Source: Actinoplanes sp. NBRC 103695 (GTDB lineage: Bacteria > Actinomycetota > Actinomycetes > Mycobacteriales > Micromonosporaceae). Taken from it: DNA of 64,000 bases. Position 1 is the first letter of the stretch, and each line of letters begins with the position of its first letter. The notes under the pieces were generated by a model, which made no database searches, was not told where the DNA came from, and worked only from the letters and a program-made list of their open reading frames with translations. Location of the stretch: NCBI RefSeq assembly GCF_030269485.1, contig NZ_BSTL01000017.1, forward strand, positions 62,001-126,000, given 5' to 3'. Below are positions 56,001-63,016 of the stretch, piece after piece. The translations under genes were made by a program, and so were the position numbers.

Positions 56001-57095
56001 GCCACCGTCGTCTTCGATCATCCGACGCCTTCGGCGCTGGCCGGCTGGCTGGCGTCCCGCCTCAGCGCCGCCGCGTCCCCCGACGTCTCGTCTTCGCCCG
56101 TGCCCCCGGCTGTGTCTTTGCCCTCGGCGGCTTCTTTGCCCTCGGCCGCCTCCTTGTCCGACTCCGCCTTCCGGGTCGCGGATGGCTCATCGCCGGACGA
56201 GGCCGCGGCCTCGTCCACTGTGGCCGTCGTGCCGGCGTCGTCCTTGCCCTCTGCTTTGCGGTCGACCGCCGGTGGTGCCGCCGCCGAGCAACCGGCCACT
56301 CTCACCGACTTCTTCCACCGCATCCGCCTGTCCGGCAACCATTGCCTCGCGGTCAACATGCTGATCAGCGCCTCCGTCGATCCCGTCGAAGGCCGCACGG
56401 TCGGCGAGCTCGAACCCATCTCGCTGGCCGCCGATTCGGCGAACGGCCCGGTCCTGGTCTGCCTGCCGTCGTTCAGCCCGGCCGCCGCGGCGGAGTTCAT
56501 CGGACTCGCGCGGGCGTTCGACGGCACGATGACGGCCCTGCCCCTGCCGGGCTTCGACAACCGGCGGCATCTGCCCGAGTCGCGCGAGGCGTTGTCGGAC
56601 CAGCTGGCCGACGCCGCCCTCGCCGCCGCGGGTGGTCGCCCGCTCGTCCTGGTCGGGCGCTCGAGCGGCGGCCAGGTGGCGCACAGCGTCGCCGCCCGGC
56701 TCGAACACCGCGGGCATGAGCTGGCCGGCCTGGTGCTGCTCGACACCTACGAGACCAACCTCGGCACGGTGACGGACGACTGGATGGCCGGGCTGATCAC
56801 GACCGGACTGAGTCGCCTGCACGGCCGGCTGGACCCGGCCGCCGAGCAGACCGCGCTGCTGGCCGCCGGGGCGTACATCAGACTGCTAAAGGGTTGGCGC
56901 CCCGGCCCGCTCACCGTGCCCAGCCTGCTGATCGCCGCCGCCGAACCGGTCGCCGGCATGCCGGACGGCTGGCGGACGGCCCGCTCGGTCCCGCATGAGC
57001 GCGTGGAGGTCCCGGGCAACCACTTCACCATGCTGGAGGAACATGCGGCGACGACCGCGGCCGCGATCCGGGCCTGGGTCCCCGCCCAGCGATAG
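50022..57095 (+). CDS. single-protein type I polyketide synthase (AL-KS-AT-DH-KR-ACP-TE)
   Basis: The 2357-residue protein carries a full line. An acyl-adenylating ligase (~1-470) has YTSGSTGRPKG, YGSTETCG and RTASGKV. The KS (~481-906) has DTACSSS (Cys ~653), HGTGT and GHTQAAAG. The AT (~988-1256) has GHSIGE and HAFH, the malonyl-CoA type. The DH (~1309-1564) has DHRIGGDALLPG and LLDAALH. The KR (~1640-1870) has GGAGALG, VIDDG (B-type) and GAYAAGN. The ACP (~1950-2010) has GLDSV, Ser ~1972. The TE (~2143-2357) has GRSSGG and GNHF. All key residues are present, so one extension to an unsaturated acyl chain and its release are possible, perhaps iteratively. A Ser/Ala-rich linker (~2020-2085) precedes the TE. 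The ligase joins the KS with no ACP between, so starter transfer is unclear. GTG 50022 is the start. No other biosynthetic genes adjoin. Confidence 0.92.
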   Translation: MITTIVDLLGQHAAQRPDKVAFTAGDRAITFAELAALTGRFASGLAALGHRRGEPVLICVPAGIDAVVALLGTVRAAGIGVPVNPRSSSAELAGLAEDGAPSLTVTAHGATTVADVLAAGEGGEPRDDLGPDEDAWIHYTSGSTGRPKGVVSSQRHWLSMMDRSLVRHLGVNERDRLLWPLPLFHALGHARCVLAVTVIGATATILDHPSDDDLIEALRTTSPTILTGVPTTYHRLLATLGDRQVESTLRMCVTGGAPCPPEMRAGVRTALGAPLVNTYGSTETCGTIAMETPGQEIVAAGSVGRPLTEVRIADPRTGAELPRGAEGEVRVRGESVMRGYHRQPEATAAVLADGWYRTGDLGKLVDGEQLVLTGRAGDLIIRGGANVHPAEIERVLLTLPGVADAAVAGRPHHRLGQVAVGYVVPAHDRIDAAELLAATRRRMSAAKAPDEIVLIDAVPRTASGKVIRHELAARQGTGHDDPVAIIAMACRYPGGVTSPEDLWSLVDKEVDAISPFPSDRGWADDLYDPDPDRAGHSYARAGGFLDDVSGFDPAPFAIGDAEAMAMDPQQRLLLMSAWELWERAGIAPASVRGSDVGTYVGLMYRDYPSLAGAEPSGELEGHLGLGSAGSVASGRIAYTFGLTGPAVTIDTACSSSLVAVHEAAAAIRAGEVSMAIAGGATVMATPDAFVGFSRLRGLAQDGRIKAFSATADGTSWGEGAGLLLLERLSDARRHGHPVLAVLRGSAVGSDGASNGMAAPHGPAQQRVIRAALTDAGLGPADVDAVDAHGTGTLLGDPIEAQALLATYGRDRPAGRPLWLGTVKSNIGHTQAAAGVAGVIKMVEAMRHGRLPRTLHVDRPNDHVDWTAGDVRLLTSARPWPSLDRPRRAAVSSFGISGTNAHVIIEQGSFEEVAPSGDGPLLVSAADPSALRAYAVRLLEHGPVPAAALGVRAALRHRAAVLDADALTALSAGRAHPSLVLGDGRPSAAKVAFVFPGQGSQRAGVLPFDVFRAAYDQVMAALGDPVPPGADLDRTEYAQPLLFAYGVASYRLLESWGVRPDVLAGHSIGELAVAHVAGILSLDDAATLVSARARLMGALPSGGAMVAVDASEESVRPLLRDGVSLGAINGPRSVVLSGDAEAVEELAASLRERGHRTQALRVSHAFHSVRMEPMLAEFEQVAASLTYADPAVPIISSRTGRPAAGDDLRSAHYWVRQIREAVRFGDVVAALPDLVVELGPRASLAALVPQGVLAVSADAAATLWARGVDVDRDALLGPADPRVAANLPTYPFARRRFWLADGAPDRRAAGSHVTMLEVPGTGRHVAHVTLSAAAQPWLRDHRIGGDALLPGTLFIELATSFGGWAGVPVLGELTIERPVPVADTDIDLQLVLGPPDPDGGRALDVYVRDDSTWTPHASGRCLPVTDADGWSLAGDWPPAGAEPADLSGLYPGSGYGPAFQGLVGAWRDDEAVYADVRLPGAAGSWSGLHPALLDAALHPARLLPGADSSPRMPFVWSGVRRFGDAASTARVRIASPGPDRLSVRVADVTGRPLLEIGELTVRALPQALYRPTWTPLPQPRPAGSQPVVLDAVVPAAASPAEVHDHVSAVVSRLSELATGTDHIVVVTTSAAVTGLARVAAAEYPGQVSLVHLDDTGESREALPAAIQAAATTPEVHVTNGRIGTMRLIRAATTPSAGAPGFGTGTVLITGGAGALGQLLARHLVATYGVRHLLLVSRRPADVTIDGATVTVRACDAADRDALAATIAAADPPVTAVVHAAGVIDDGPIESLTRERTDAVLRPKVDAAWHLDDLTRDLAAFVLCSSASGLLGNPGQGAYAAGNAFLDDLARRRRAGGRPALSLAWGPLALDGGMPVGRSHLRPMVPAEVTAAFDAALRADEAVLAPINFDTAVPTSPAERRPASSQAADHLRGLSGDELTAALETLVRDEVAAELGRTDPTTVDIRGAFTDQGLDSVSSIQLRTRLVASTGVAMPATVVFDHPTPSALAGWLASRLSAAASPDVSSSPVPPAVSLPSAASLPSAASLSDSAFRVADGSSPDEAAASSTVAVVPASSLPSALRSTAGGAAAEQPATLTDFFHRIRLSGNHCLAVNMLISASVDPVEGRTVGELEPISLAADSANGPVLVCLPSFSPAAAAEFIGLARAFDGTMTALPLPGFDNRRHLPESREALSDQLADAALAAAGGRPLVLVGRSSGGQVAHSVAARLEHRGHELAGLVLLDTYETNLGTVTDDWMAGLITTGLSRLHGRLDPAAEQTALLAAGAYIRLLKGWRPGPLTVPSLLIAAAEPVAGMPDGWRTARSVPHERVEVPGNHFTMLEEHAATTAAAIRAWVPAQR

Positions 57096-57415
57096 CGTCC
57101 GCTCGTTCCGAGCCCTGGGGTGCGCTCGTTCCGGGCCTTGGGGTGCCGCCGGGCGATGGTGTCCGCTCGATCCGAGCCTCGGATGCCGGCCGGGGCCGGC
57201 GTGCGCTGGTATCCGAGCCTTGGCCCCCGTCCAGCGTGATAGGGCCCGCTTGCAGGTGACCGCGGGTTCTTCCGGCACGGCTCACCGCTCACCCCCTTGC
57301 AGGCGACCGCGGGTTCTTCTGGCACGACTCACCGCTCACCCGCTTCGGGCGCCACGGCCGGCGGAACCGATCGTCATCACCGGATCGTCGCCGCGAGGGC
57401 GAAGGCTCGATGCGG
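57096..57415. repeat. intergenic with 23-bp and 47-bp tandem repeats
   Basis: Between the convergent synthase and SDR genes lie two 23-bp copies beginning GTSCGCTCGTTCCG (57097, 57120), a third variant near 57161, and two 47-bp copies beginning CTTGCAGGYGACCGCGGGTT (57249-57295, 57296-57342). I see no gene in this 320-bp stretch. Confidence 0.75.
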
Positions 57416-58324
57416 TCATGAGGCGAAGTGGGCTTCGCTGAGCGTCAGGAGTTTCCGCTGGACGGCGGGGTCGTGGGAGATCGGCGGAGTGGTCGCCGCC
57501 GAGCCTTGGTTGAAGTAACGGCCGGTGACCCCGGCGAGTTGGGGATCCGTGGCGAGGCGCAGCGCGGTCGTGGCGCCATCGGCGGGGGTGAGCATGGTGC
57601 GGCGGATGAGGGCGCCGAACGGGCGTAGTGGTGGGGGTACCAGGTCGTCGATGATGCCGGTGGCGACGATGCCGGGGTGCAGGGCGTTGAGGGTGACGCC
57701 GTCAGGAGCGAACGAGCGCGACAGGGCGTAGCCGGCGGTCACGGTCATGAGCTTGGCCCGCGCGTACGCCTCGAAGGGCACGAAACCCTTGTGCGGGTTG
57801 AGGTCCGCAAGGTTGTCGACGTGGGTCAGATCCAAGGTCGCCGGGCGGGGTTTTCCGGCGAATTTGACCTGGCGGGTGTCGTTGAGGGTGTCGCTGGCGA
57901 CGTTCACGATGCGCGCCCGGCCGCGCCGCAGTGGTGCGTCGAGGTAGGTCATGAGGCCGTAGGCGGCGAGGTAGTCCAGCGCGATGTGCATTTCGATGCC
58001 GTCCGGCGAGACCCGGTGGTCGGAGAAGTGCGCGCCGGCGTTGTTGACGAGGAGGTGGATCTGCTCGTAGCGGTCGCCGATGGTCCGCGCTGCCGCGAGG
58101 AGGTCCTCGCGCCGGGACAGGTCGCCGGTGATGATGTCGAGGCGGTGCTCGTTGTCCTTGCCGAGGTGGCTGCGCAATGCGTTCGCGCGGGCCGGATTCC
58201 GGGCGATGGTGATCACGTGCGCGCCCGCGTTGATCAGTGTGGTGGCGATGATCTGTCCCATGCCGCCGGTTGCTCCGGTGACGATCGCGGTGTGGTTCGT
58301 GAGGTCGGGGATCGTGGCGGTCAT
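57416..58324 (-). CDS. SDR family oxidoreductase, retinol-dehydrogenase-like
   Basis: The 302-residue protein is a classical SDR with TGATGGMGQ near residue 18, DLSRREDL, NNAGAHF near 95, the catalytic Ser in NVASDT near 145 and YARAK near 190, separated by an insert (FAGKPRPATLDLTHVDNLADLNPHKGF). The longer C-terminus (LHPGIVATGIIDDLVPPPL) is usual in this retinol-dehydrogenase-like subgroup. The substrate is unknown. The ATG at 58324 overlaps the stop of the NmrA-like gene (ATGA). Together with the TetR gene at 59031 the three read as one regulatory unit. Confidence 0.83.
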   Translation of the reverse strand: MTATIPDLTNHTAIVTGATGGMGQIIATTLINAGAHVITIARNPARANALRSHLGKDNEHRLDIITGDLSRREDLLAAARTIGDRYEQIHLLVNNAGAHFSDHRVSPDGIEMHIALDYLAAYGLMTYLDAPLRRGRARIVNVASDTLNDTRQVKFAGKPRPATLDLTHVDNLADLNPHKGFVPFEAYARAKLMTVTAGYALSRSFAPDGVTLNALHPGIVATGIIDDLVPPPLRPFGALIRRTMLTPADGATTALRLATDPQLAGVTGRYFNQGSAATTPPISHDPAVQRKLLTLSEAHFAS

Positions 58325-58962
58325 CGGGTGATCCTGGGATAGGCCCGTACGTAGCGCGGGTTCTCCGCCTCGTCGATCAGGAAGGCGGCGAGGTCGGCGC
58401 GGCCGATGGAACTCCACACGTGGATCGGCAGGTCGGTGCCGACCCGGCTGTTCCCGGTGGGCGGATGGTTCGACAGCTTCGGCGGCCGCACGATCGTCCA
58501 GTCGAGGCCGGAGGCGGTGATCAGCGGTTCCATCGTCTCCTTGTCGCGCATCCGGTCCGCCACGCCGGCCCAGACCGCCAGAGAGTAGAGCGACCGGTCG
58601 TGTGTCTCCAGAACTCCGTGGGCGCTGACGGCGATCAAACGTGTCACCCCGGTCATCTCCATCGCCTTCAGCGTCGTGGCGATGCCGTCGGTGCACACTG
58701 TCGTCGGCCCGGTGCCGGCGCCGCCGAGAGTGCTGATCACGACGTCGGCGCCGGTCAAGGCGTCGGTCAGGGCCGGCATGTCGTCGACGTCCGGCCAGAC
58801 GGCCTCGTTCAGCCGTTCGTGCCCCGTAAACGTCGCTTTCCCGCGCACACAAGCCGTGACGGTGTGTCCGCGTTCGAGTGCCGTGGCCACGACGTGCCGT
58901 CCGGTTGCCCCAGAGGCCCCGATGACCCCTATCGTCAAGGTCTTCGATACAGGATGTCTCAT
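58321..58962 (-). CDS. NmrA-like NAD(P)-binding protein
   Basis: The 213-residue protein begins with LTIGVIGASGATGRHVVATALERGHTVTACVRG, the atypical SDR/NmrA binding loop, and has DALTGADVVISTLGG and WTIVRPPKLSNHPPTG. Relatives are flavin reductase-like or redox-sensing proteins without the SDR catalytic pair. It starts at ATG 58962, within a stretch with two TGTCTCA motifs that may be TetR sites, and is co-transcribed with the SDR downstream. Confidence 0.82.
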   Translation of the reverse strand: MRHPVSKTLTIGVIGASGATGRHVVATALERGHTVTACVRGKATFTGHERLNEAVWPDVDDMPALTDALTGADVVISTLGGAGTGPTTVCTDGIATTLKAMEMTGVTRLIAVSAHGVLETHDRSLYSLAVWAGVADRMRDKETMEPLITASGLDWTIVRPPKLSNHPPTGNSRVGTDLPIHVWSSIGRADLAAFLIDEAENPRYVRAYPRITR

Positions 58963-59015
58963 AACTTCAGTATGGTCGCCGGCAATCTATGAGTCAAGCT
59001 GTCTCACAAGTCGGG
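58953..59015. promoter_or_regulatory. TGTCTCA motifs before the NmrA-like gene
   Basis: GATGTCTCATA at the gene start and CTGTCTCACA about 45 bp upstream share TGTCTCA, and ATGAGTCA lies between them in inverted form. This 68-bp gap separates the TetR stop from the NmrA start, so the motifs may be its operator half-sites. Evidence is positional only. Confidence 0.3.
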
Positions 59016-59030
59016 CAGTGCCCGGACGTC

Positions 59031-59597
59031 TCAGTCGTGCCAGGTTCCGATGCCGTTGATCAGGCGGGCGATCAGCTCGTCGGAGACGAGGCCACGCTGC
59101 ATGGCGGTGCGGTAGACGATCGGGCCGATGAGCATCGCCGTTATCTCGCGGGCATCGGCGGTCGTGTCGAGCTCGCCCTGTTCCATCGCCGCGGAGACGG
59201 CGGCTCCCAGGCGGTCGGCGACGTTTTGGGTCGAGGCGTCTCGGCGTTCCGCGATCTGGTCGTCCCAGATGGCTGCCTGCATCAGGGTGAGGGCTACCGC
59301 TGCTACAGCAGGCTCGGCCAGCTCGTCGGCCATCGCGCGCAGGTTGCGGTGGAGCCACGGCCGGAGCGGGCCGTCCGGGTCCTTGAAGTGCGGCAGGTCC
59401 GCTCCGGACATGACGTCGAGCAGCAGGTCCTCGGGGCGGGTCCAATGCCGGTAGACGGTTGCGCGCCCCACCCCGGCCTGCTGAGCCACGCGCTGGTGAG
59501 TGATCGCTCCGGGGCCCTCGCCGATCAGCAGCTCCCGGGCGGCGGTCAGGATCGCTTCCCGGCTGCGTGCCGCCCGCGGGTCGCTCGAGTAACTCAC
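59031..59597 (-). CDS. TetR family transcriptional regulator
   Basis: The 188-residue protein has a TetR helix-turn-helix (SREAILTAARELLIGEGPGAITHQRVAQQAGVGRATVYRHW, ~12-52) and a helical ligand domain ending in a TetR_C-like region (AAVSAAMEQGELDTTADAREITAMLIGPIVYRTAM). It is upstream of, and on the same strand as, the NmrA-like and SDR genes, which it probably represses. Its start at 59597 lies 35 bp from the stop of the LysR gene, so it may share that transcript or have a promoter inside the LysR 3' end. Confidence 0.9.
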   Translation of the reverse strand: MSYSSDPRAARSREAILTAARELLIGEGPGAITHQRVAQQAGVGRATVYRHWTRPEDLLLDVMSGADLPHFKDPDGPLRPWLHRNLRAMADELAEPAVAAVALTLMQAAIWDDQIAERRDASTQNVADRLGAAVSAAMEQGELDTTADAREITAMLIGPIVYRTAMQRGLVSDELIARLINGIGTWHD

Positions 59598-59632
59598 CGT
59601 CGCATCGTACGGTGGCCCGCGTTTCCCCGGGC

Positions 59633-60538
59633 TCAGGAGCTGGGGGCTGCCTCGGCGGTCAGGACGGCCTTGGCCGCCAGCCGGAAACTCCTGATCATCG
59701 GATTCGGGTCGCCCTTGCGGCTGACCACGACGACACGGCTGGAGGGAGCGCCTTCGATCGGGACGGTGACTAGGTCGGGACGCAGGGAGCTGCGCAGATC
59801 ACCGACCGGTAGCACGGCGATCGCCCGGCCGCTCGCGACCAGTTCGAGCTTGTCCTCGTAGCTCTCCATCGGTGGCACACCGGACCCGAGGAGCTGGTAG
59901 GAGGTCCAGTCCGCGGTCTCGAAAGCGCAGGGAACCGCCTCTTCGCCGGACAGTTCCTCCGAGGTCACCGACGCGCGGTCAGCCAAGGGGTGACCGCGCG
60001 ATACCACGAGCATCCGGGATTCCTCGTACAGCGGGGTGGTGAGCACCTTGTCGGCGGCCAGCGGCAGCGGGGCCCGCCCGATCAGGGCGTCGACGCGCTT
60101 GTCGGACAGCGCTCCCACGTCACGGCAGCTCAGGTGCCGGGGGGTGATCTCGGCGTGCGGGTGGCGGCGGCGCAATTCCCGGACCGCGGCGGTGATCACG
60201 AGGTCTTCGACATAGCCGATGGTGATCCGTTCGGTCTCGGCCTGGTCGCGTACGGCCAGTTCGGCCTGCCGGGCGGCCCGCAGCAGGGCTTGGGCCCGGG
60301 GGAGGAACGCCTGGCCGGCCGGAGTGAGCCGGGCGCCCTGGGGTACGCGGTCCAGCAGTCGTGCGCCGAGTTGTTTCTCGAGCCGTTGGATCTGGCGGCT
60401 CAGCGCAGGCTGGGCGATGTGCAGGTCGGCGGCGGCCCGGCCGAAGTTCTGGTGCTCCGCGACCACGGTGAAGTAGCGCACCAGCCGCAGTTCCAGGTCC
60501 TGCCCGAGATCGTTCACCCGGCTGAGCGTACGCGTCAT
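59633..60538 (-). CDS. LysR family transcriptional regulator
   Basis: The 301-residue protein has the LysR winged helix (LRLVRYFTVVAEHQNFGRAAADLHIAQPALSRQIQRLEKQLGARLLDR) and a type 2 periplasmic-binding effector domain (ITIGYVEDLVITAAVRELRRRHP onward). It is divergent from the quinone oxidoreductase-like gene at 60638, with a dyad GACCGG-N9-CCGGTC (60552-60572) between them, the usual arrangement for a LysR regulator and its target. The start is ATG 60538; a GTG at 60517 is the alternative. The frame remains open far upstream but is not protein-like there. Confidence 0.9.
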   Translation of the reverse strand: MTRTLSRVNDLGQDLELRLVRYFTVVAEHQNFGRAAADLHIAQPALSRQIQRLEKQLGARLLDRVPQGARLTPAGQAFLPRAQALLRAARQAELAVRDQAETERITIGYVEDLVITAAVRELRRRHPHAEITPRHLSCRDVGALSDKRVDALIGRAPLPLAADKVLTTPLYEESRMLVVSRGHPLADRASVTSEELSGEEAVPCAFETADWTSYQLLGSGVPPMESYEDKLELVASGRAIAVLPVGDLRSSLRPDLVTVPIEGAPSSRVVVVSRKGDPNPMIRSFRLAAKAVLTAEAAPSS

Positions 60539-60551
60539 GTCTTTTCGGAAT

Positions 60552-60572
60552 GACCGGGTCGCCGAACCGGTC
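60552..60572. promoter_or_regulatory. dyad GACCGG-N9-CCGGTC, candidate LysR box
   Basis: Perfect 6-bp arms spaced by nine bases lie 14 bp upstream of the LysR start and 66 bp upstream of the divergent oxidoreductase start. The form agrees with LysR recognition sites (interrupted dyad of T-N11-A type). Confidence 0.5.
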
Positions 60573-60637
60573 TTGGACGGCCAGGCCGTTCCCGCCTTGA
60601 CTTCAGGGAGCAACGTTTCCCCGAGAAAGCACAGGCG

Positions 60638-61636
60638 ATGAAGGCGATCCAGTTCCACGAGGCCGGCGGGCCGGAAGTTTTGCGGTACGACGAGGTGCCG
60701 GTGCCCGAGATCGGACCGGGCGAGGTCCTCGTCCGGGTGTACGCGGCGGGCATCAACCCGCCGGACTGGTACCTGCGGGAGGGGCTGAAGGTCATGCCGG
60801 CCGAGATGCGGCCGCCGCTGGAGTTCCCGTTGACTCCCGGAACGGACATGTCGGGCGTGGTCCAGGCGGTCGCCGCGGACGTGACGGGGTTCGCCGTCGG
60901 TGACGAGGTCTTCGGCATGCTGCGGTTCCCCGGGTTCGACGGCCGGACGTACGCCGAGTATGTGGCCGCGCCGGCGTCGGACCTGGCCCGCAAGCCGGCC
61001 GGTATCGACCACGTGCAGGCGGCCGGGGCCCCGATGGCCGCGCTCACGGCCTGGCAGTACCTGATTGATCTCGGCCACGACGTGCCGTCTCCGTTCACCG
61101 GTCGGGTGCACCAGCCGGTGCCGATCACACCGGGGATGACCGTGCTGGTCAACGGGGCCGCCGGCGGAGTGGGCCACTTTGCGGTGCAGCTGGCGAAGTG
61201 GAAGGGAGCGCGCGTGGTCGCGGTGGCCTCGGGCCGCCACGAGCAGTTCCTGCGCAAGCTCGGTGCCGACGAGTTCATCGACTACACCACGACGCGGGCC
61301 GCGGACGTGGTCAGCGATGCCGACCTCGTGATCGACACGGTCGGCGGCCCGGACAGCTCACGTTTCCTGACCGTGCTCAAGCGTGGCGGCACCATGCTTC
61401 CGGTGTTCTTCGCCCAGTACGACCCGGAAGAGACGGCGCGTCTGGGCATTTCGGTCTCCAACATCCAGGTGCGTTCTGACGGCCGCCAGCTCGCCGAGAT
61501 CGGGCGCCTGTTCGACGAGGGCGAGCTCCAGGTCGGGGTGGACAGCACGTATCCGCTGTCCGAGGCCGGCAACGCACACACGCGAGCCGCGCGGGGCCAC
61601 ATCCAGGGCAAGATCGTGCTGACGGTGGTCTCGTGA
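60638..61636 (+). CDS. NADP-dependent quinone oxidoreductase-like (MDR family)
   Basis: The 332-residue protein is a zinc-free medium-chain reductase. MKAIQFHEAGGPEVLRYDEVPVPEIGPGEVLVRV is the standard start, PGTDMSGVVQAV and VGDEVFGMLRFPGFDGRTYAEYV follow, and VLVNGAAGGVGHFAVQLAKWKGARVVAVAS is the NADPH fold. Such enzymes reduce quinones or enones. The zinc-binding residues of true alcohol dehydrogenases are missing. It overlaps the SnoaL-like gene by four bases (GTGA) and is divergent from its likely regulator, the LysR protein at 59633. Confidence 0.9.
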   Translation: MKAIQFHEAGGPEVLRYDEVPVPEIGPGEVLVRVYAAGINPPDWYLREGLKVMPAEMRPPLEFPLTPGTDMSGVVQAVAADVTGFAVGDEVFGMLRFPGFDGRTYAEYVAAPASDLARKPAGIDHVQAAGAPMAALTAWQYLIDLGHDVPSPFTGRVHQPVPITPGMTVLVNGAAGGVGHFAVQLAKWKGARVVAVASGRHEQFLRKLGADEFIDYTTTRAADVVSDADLVIDTVGGPDSSRFLTVLKRGGTMLPVFFAQYDPEETARLGISVSNIQVRSDGRQLAEIGRLFDEGELQVGVDSTYPLSEAGNAHTRAARGHIQGKIVLTVVS

Positions 61637-62055
61637 TCGCCGATCTGCAGCACGCGGTGGCGACCTACGCTCATGCCCTGGACGAGCTGAACGTGCCCGC
61701 GTTGGAAGCGATTCTGACCCAGGACACCACCTGGACCTTCACGGTGCCCGGACCGGGAGTGCTCGCCCCTGTCGCCGGACGCACGGCCGTGCTCGACTTC
61801 GTCCGTGACGGGCACGCGGCCCAGGCCGGAAGGGTGCGGCACCACCTGAGCAATGTCGTGGTCAAGACGGCGGACGCCGACAGCGCTGAAGTTCGGGCCT
61901 ATCTGATGCAGACGAGGAACACCGGCGAGGACGTGCGGGTGATCTCGACCGGCGTCTACACGTTCGGACTGCGCCGGTCCGACAGCGGATGGCGGATCGC
62001 CGAGCTTACCCTGGCACTGGACAACGCCTTACCGGGAAGCGCCGGCGGCCCCTGA
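61633..62055 (+). CDS. SnoaL/NTF2-like protein
   Basis: The 140-residue protein has the SnoaL/NTF2 cone fold: an N-terminal helix pair (LQHAVATYAHALDELNVPALEAILTQDTTWTF), a central AGRTAVLDFVRDG segment and a sheet with RVRHHLSNVVVKTADADSAEVRAYLM and YTFGLRRSDSGWRIAELTL. Family members are cyclases, isomerases or binding proteins for small molecules. It starts at GTG 61633, overlapping the oxidoreductase stop, and is probably part of the same pathway. Its own stop codon lies within the first unit of a tandem repeat array. Confidence 0.82.
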   Translation: MIADLQHAVATYAHALDELNVPALEAILTQDTTWTFTVPGPGVLAPVAGRTAVLDFVRDGHAAQAGRVRHHLSNVVVKTADADSAEVRAYLMQTRNTGEDVRVISTGVYTFGLRRSDSGWRIAELTLALDNALPGSAGGP

Positions 62056-62256
62056 ACAGCGCGGTCCGCCGGCGAACCTGGTCGGCGGCCCGTCAACAGT
62101 GCGGTCCGGTTGGCGAACCCGGTCGGCGGCCCGTCAACAGTGCGGTCCGGTTGGCGAACCCGGTCGGCGGCCCGTGAACAGTGCGGTCCGCCGGCGAACC
62201 TGGTCGGCGGTCCGTGAACAGCGCGGTCCGCCGGCGAACCCGGTCGGCGGACTGGA
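62054..62256. repeat. five 40-41-bp tandem repeats
   Basis: Units start at 62054, 62094, 62135, 62176 and 62216 and read [G/C]AACAG[T/C]GCGGTCCG, then GCGAACCYGGTCGGCGG. The first unit overlaps the stop of the SnoaL-like gene (TGA 62053-62055). The array fills the first half of a convergent junction. The rest (62257-62443) has no gene that I can support. Confidence 0.8.
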
Positions 62257-62443
62257 CGCCTGATCTTGGCAATCCGGACACTGTCGATGGCCGCGGGCGG
62301 TCTTGACCCGGCCGAGGCCCGAAGCCTGCTGGACAGCCTGCACCTGCCTGCCGGCACCGGCCCAGCTGCGCAAGGGCGCCGCGAGCCACTACAAGGACCC
62401 CGCCGCCCGATCGGGGTGGCGCCGAGGCGCGGCGACGGCGCTG

Positions 62444-63016
62444 TCACGGGGCGTCCCGACGGGTGAAGGACCAGGCGGAGAGGGTCAGGGCGCAAGCCGT
62501 CCAGGCGGCTGTCGTGAGTAGGCCCCGCGACGGTGCCCCAGCGGCGGCGTCGGGCAGGAAGGGCGCGACGTCGGTGGATGCGGCACGTAGCAAGGGACAC
62601 GCGATGAAGTGGGAGCCGAGCAACGTCAGCACGGACGGCAGCGGAAGCCGGACGAGCGTGGCCACGCCGAACGCCAGCAGCGTCGTGCAGGTGAGGTAGA
62701 GAGCGTCGCCGGCCGCGGCGGCCAGCGGCAACGCAAGAACGCCCAGCGTGAGTGCCCGGGCGGCATGCAGGGGGAGACGCTGGGGCATCGCGATCAACGT
62801 TGCCACCGGGCTGTCGGTGGCCGCGAGCACGCCGAGCACCAGGAAGCCGGCCTGGGCGTAGGGCACCGGCTCCGCGTCGGCCCAGCTCACCACGGCCGCG
62901 GTCGTCAGGGTCAGCACCGCGGTCAGGAGTAGCGACGGCAGCGTGAGCAGCTTCAGGAGCTCCGCGGTGACACGCCACGACGGCAGCGTGAGCAGCTCGG
63001 CGTGGACCCGCCTCAT
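62444..63016 (-). CDS. ABC transporter permease-like protein (short)
   Basis: The 190-residue protein has about five membrane helices and ends ALTLSAWSFTRRDAP, like ABC-2 permeases. It is shorter than the usual ~240-260 residues. Near its N-terminus the segment ELLTLPS is repeated (HAELLTLPSWRVTAELLKLLTLPSLL) because a 20-base DNA piece occurs twice, so part of the protein may be rearranged and its first helices altered. Its ATG overlaps the stop of the permease at 63013 (ATGA). It is the last gene of the operon and could be a reduced partner of the upstream permease. Confidence 0.7.
   Translation of the reverse strand: MRRVHAELLTLPSWRVTAELLKLLTLPSLLLTAVLTLTTAAVVSWADAEPVPYAQAGFLVLGVLAATDSPVATLIAMPQRLPLHAARALTLGVLALPLAAAAGDALYLTCTTLLAFGVATLVRLPLPSVLTLLGSHFIACPLLRAASTDVAPFLPDAAAGAPSRGLLTTAAWTACALTLSAWSFTRRDAP

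Noticed and set aside
62257..62443. Possible gene piece QLRKGAASHYKDPAARSGWRRG
   Set aside because: No start, stop or family support; it may be an old remnant but cannot be shown.
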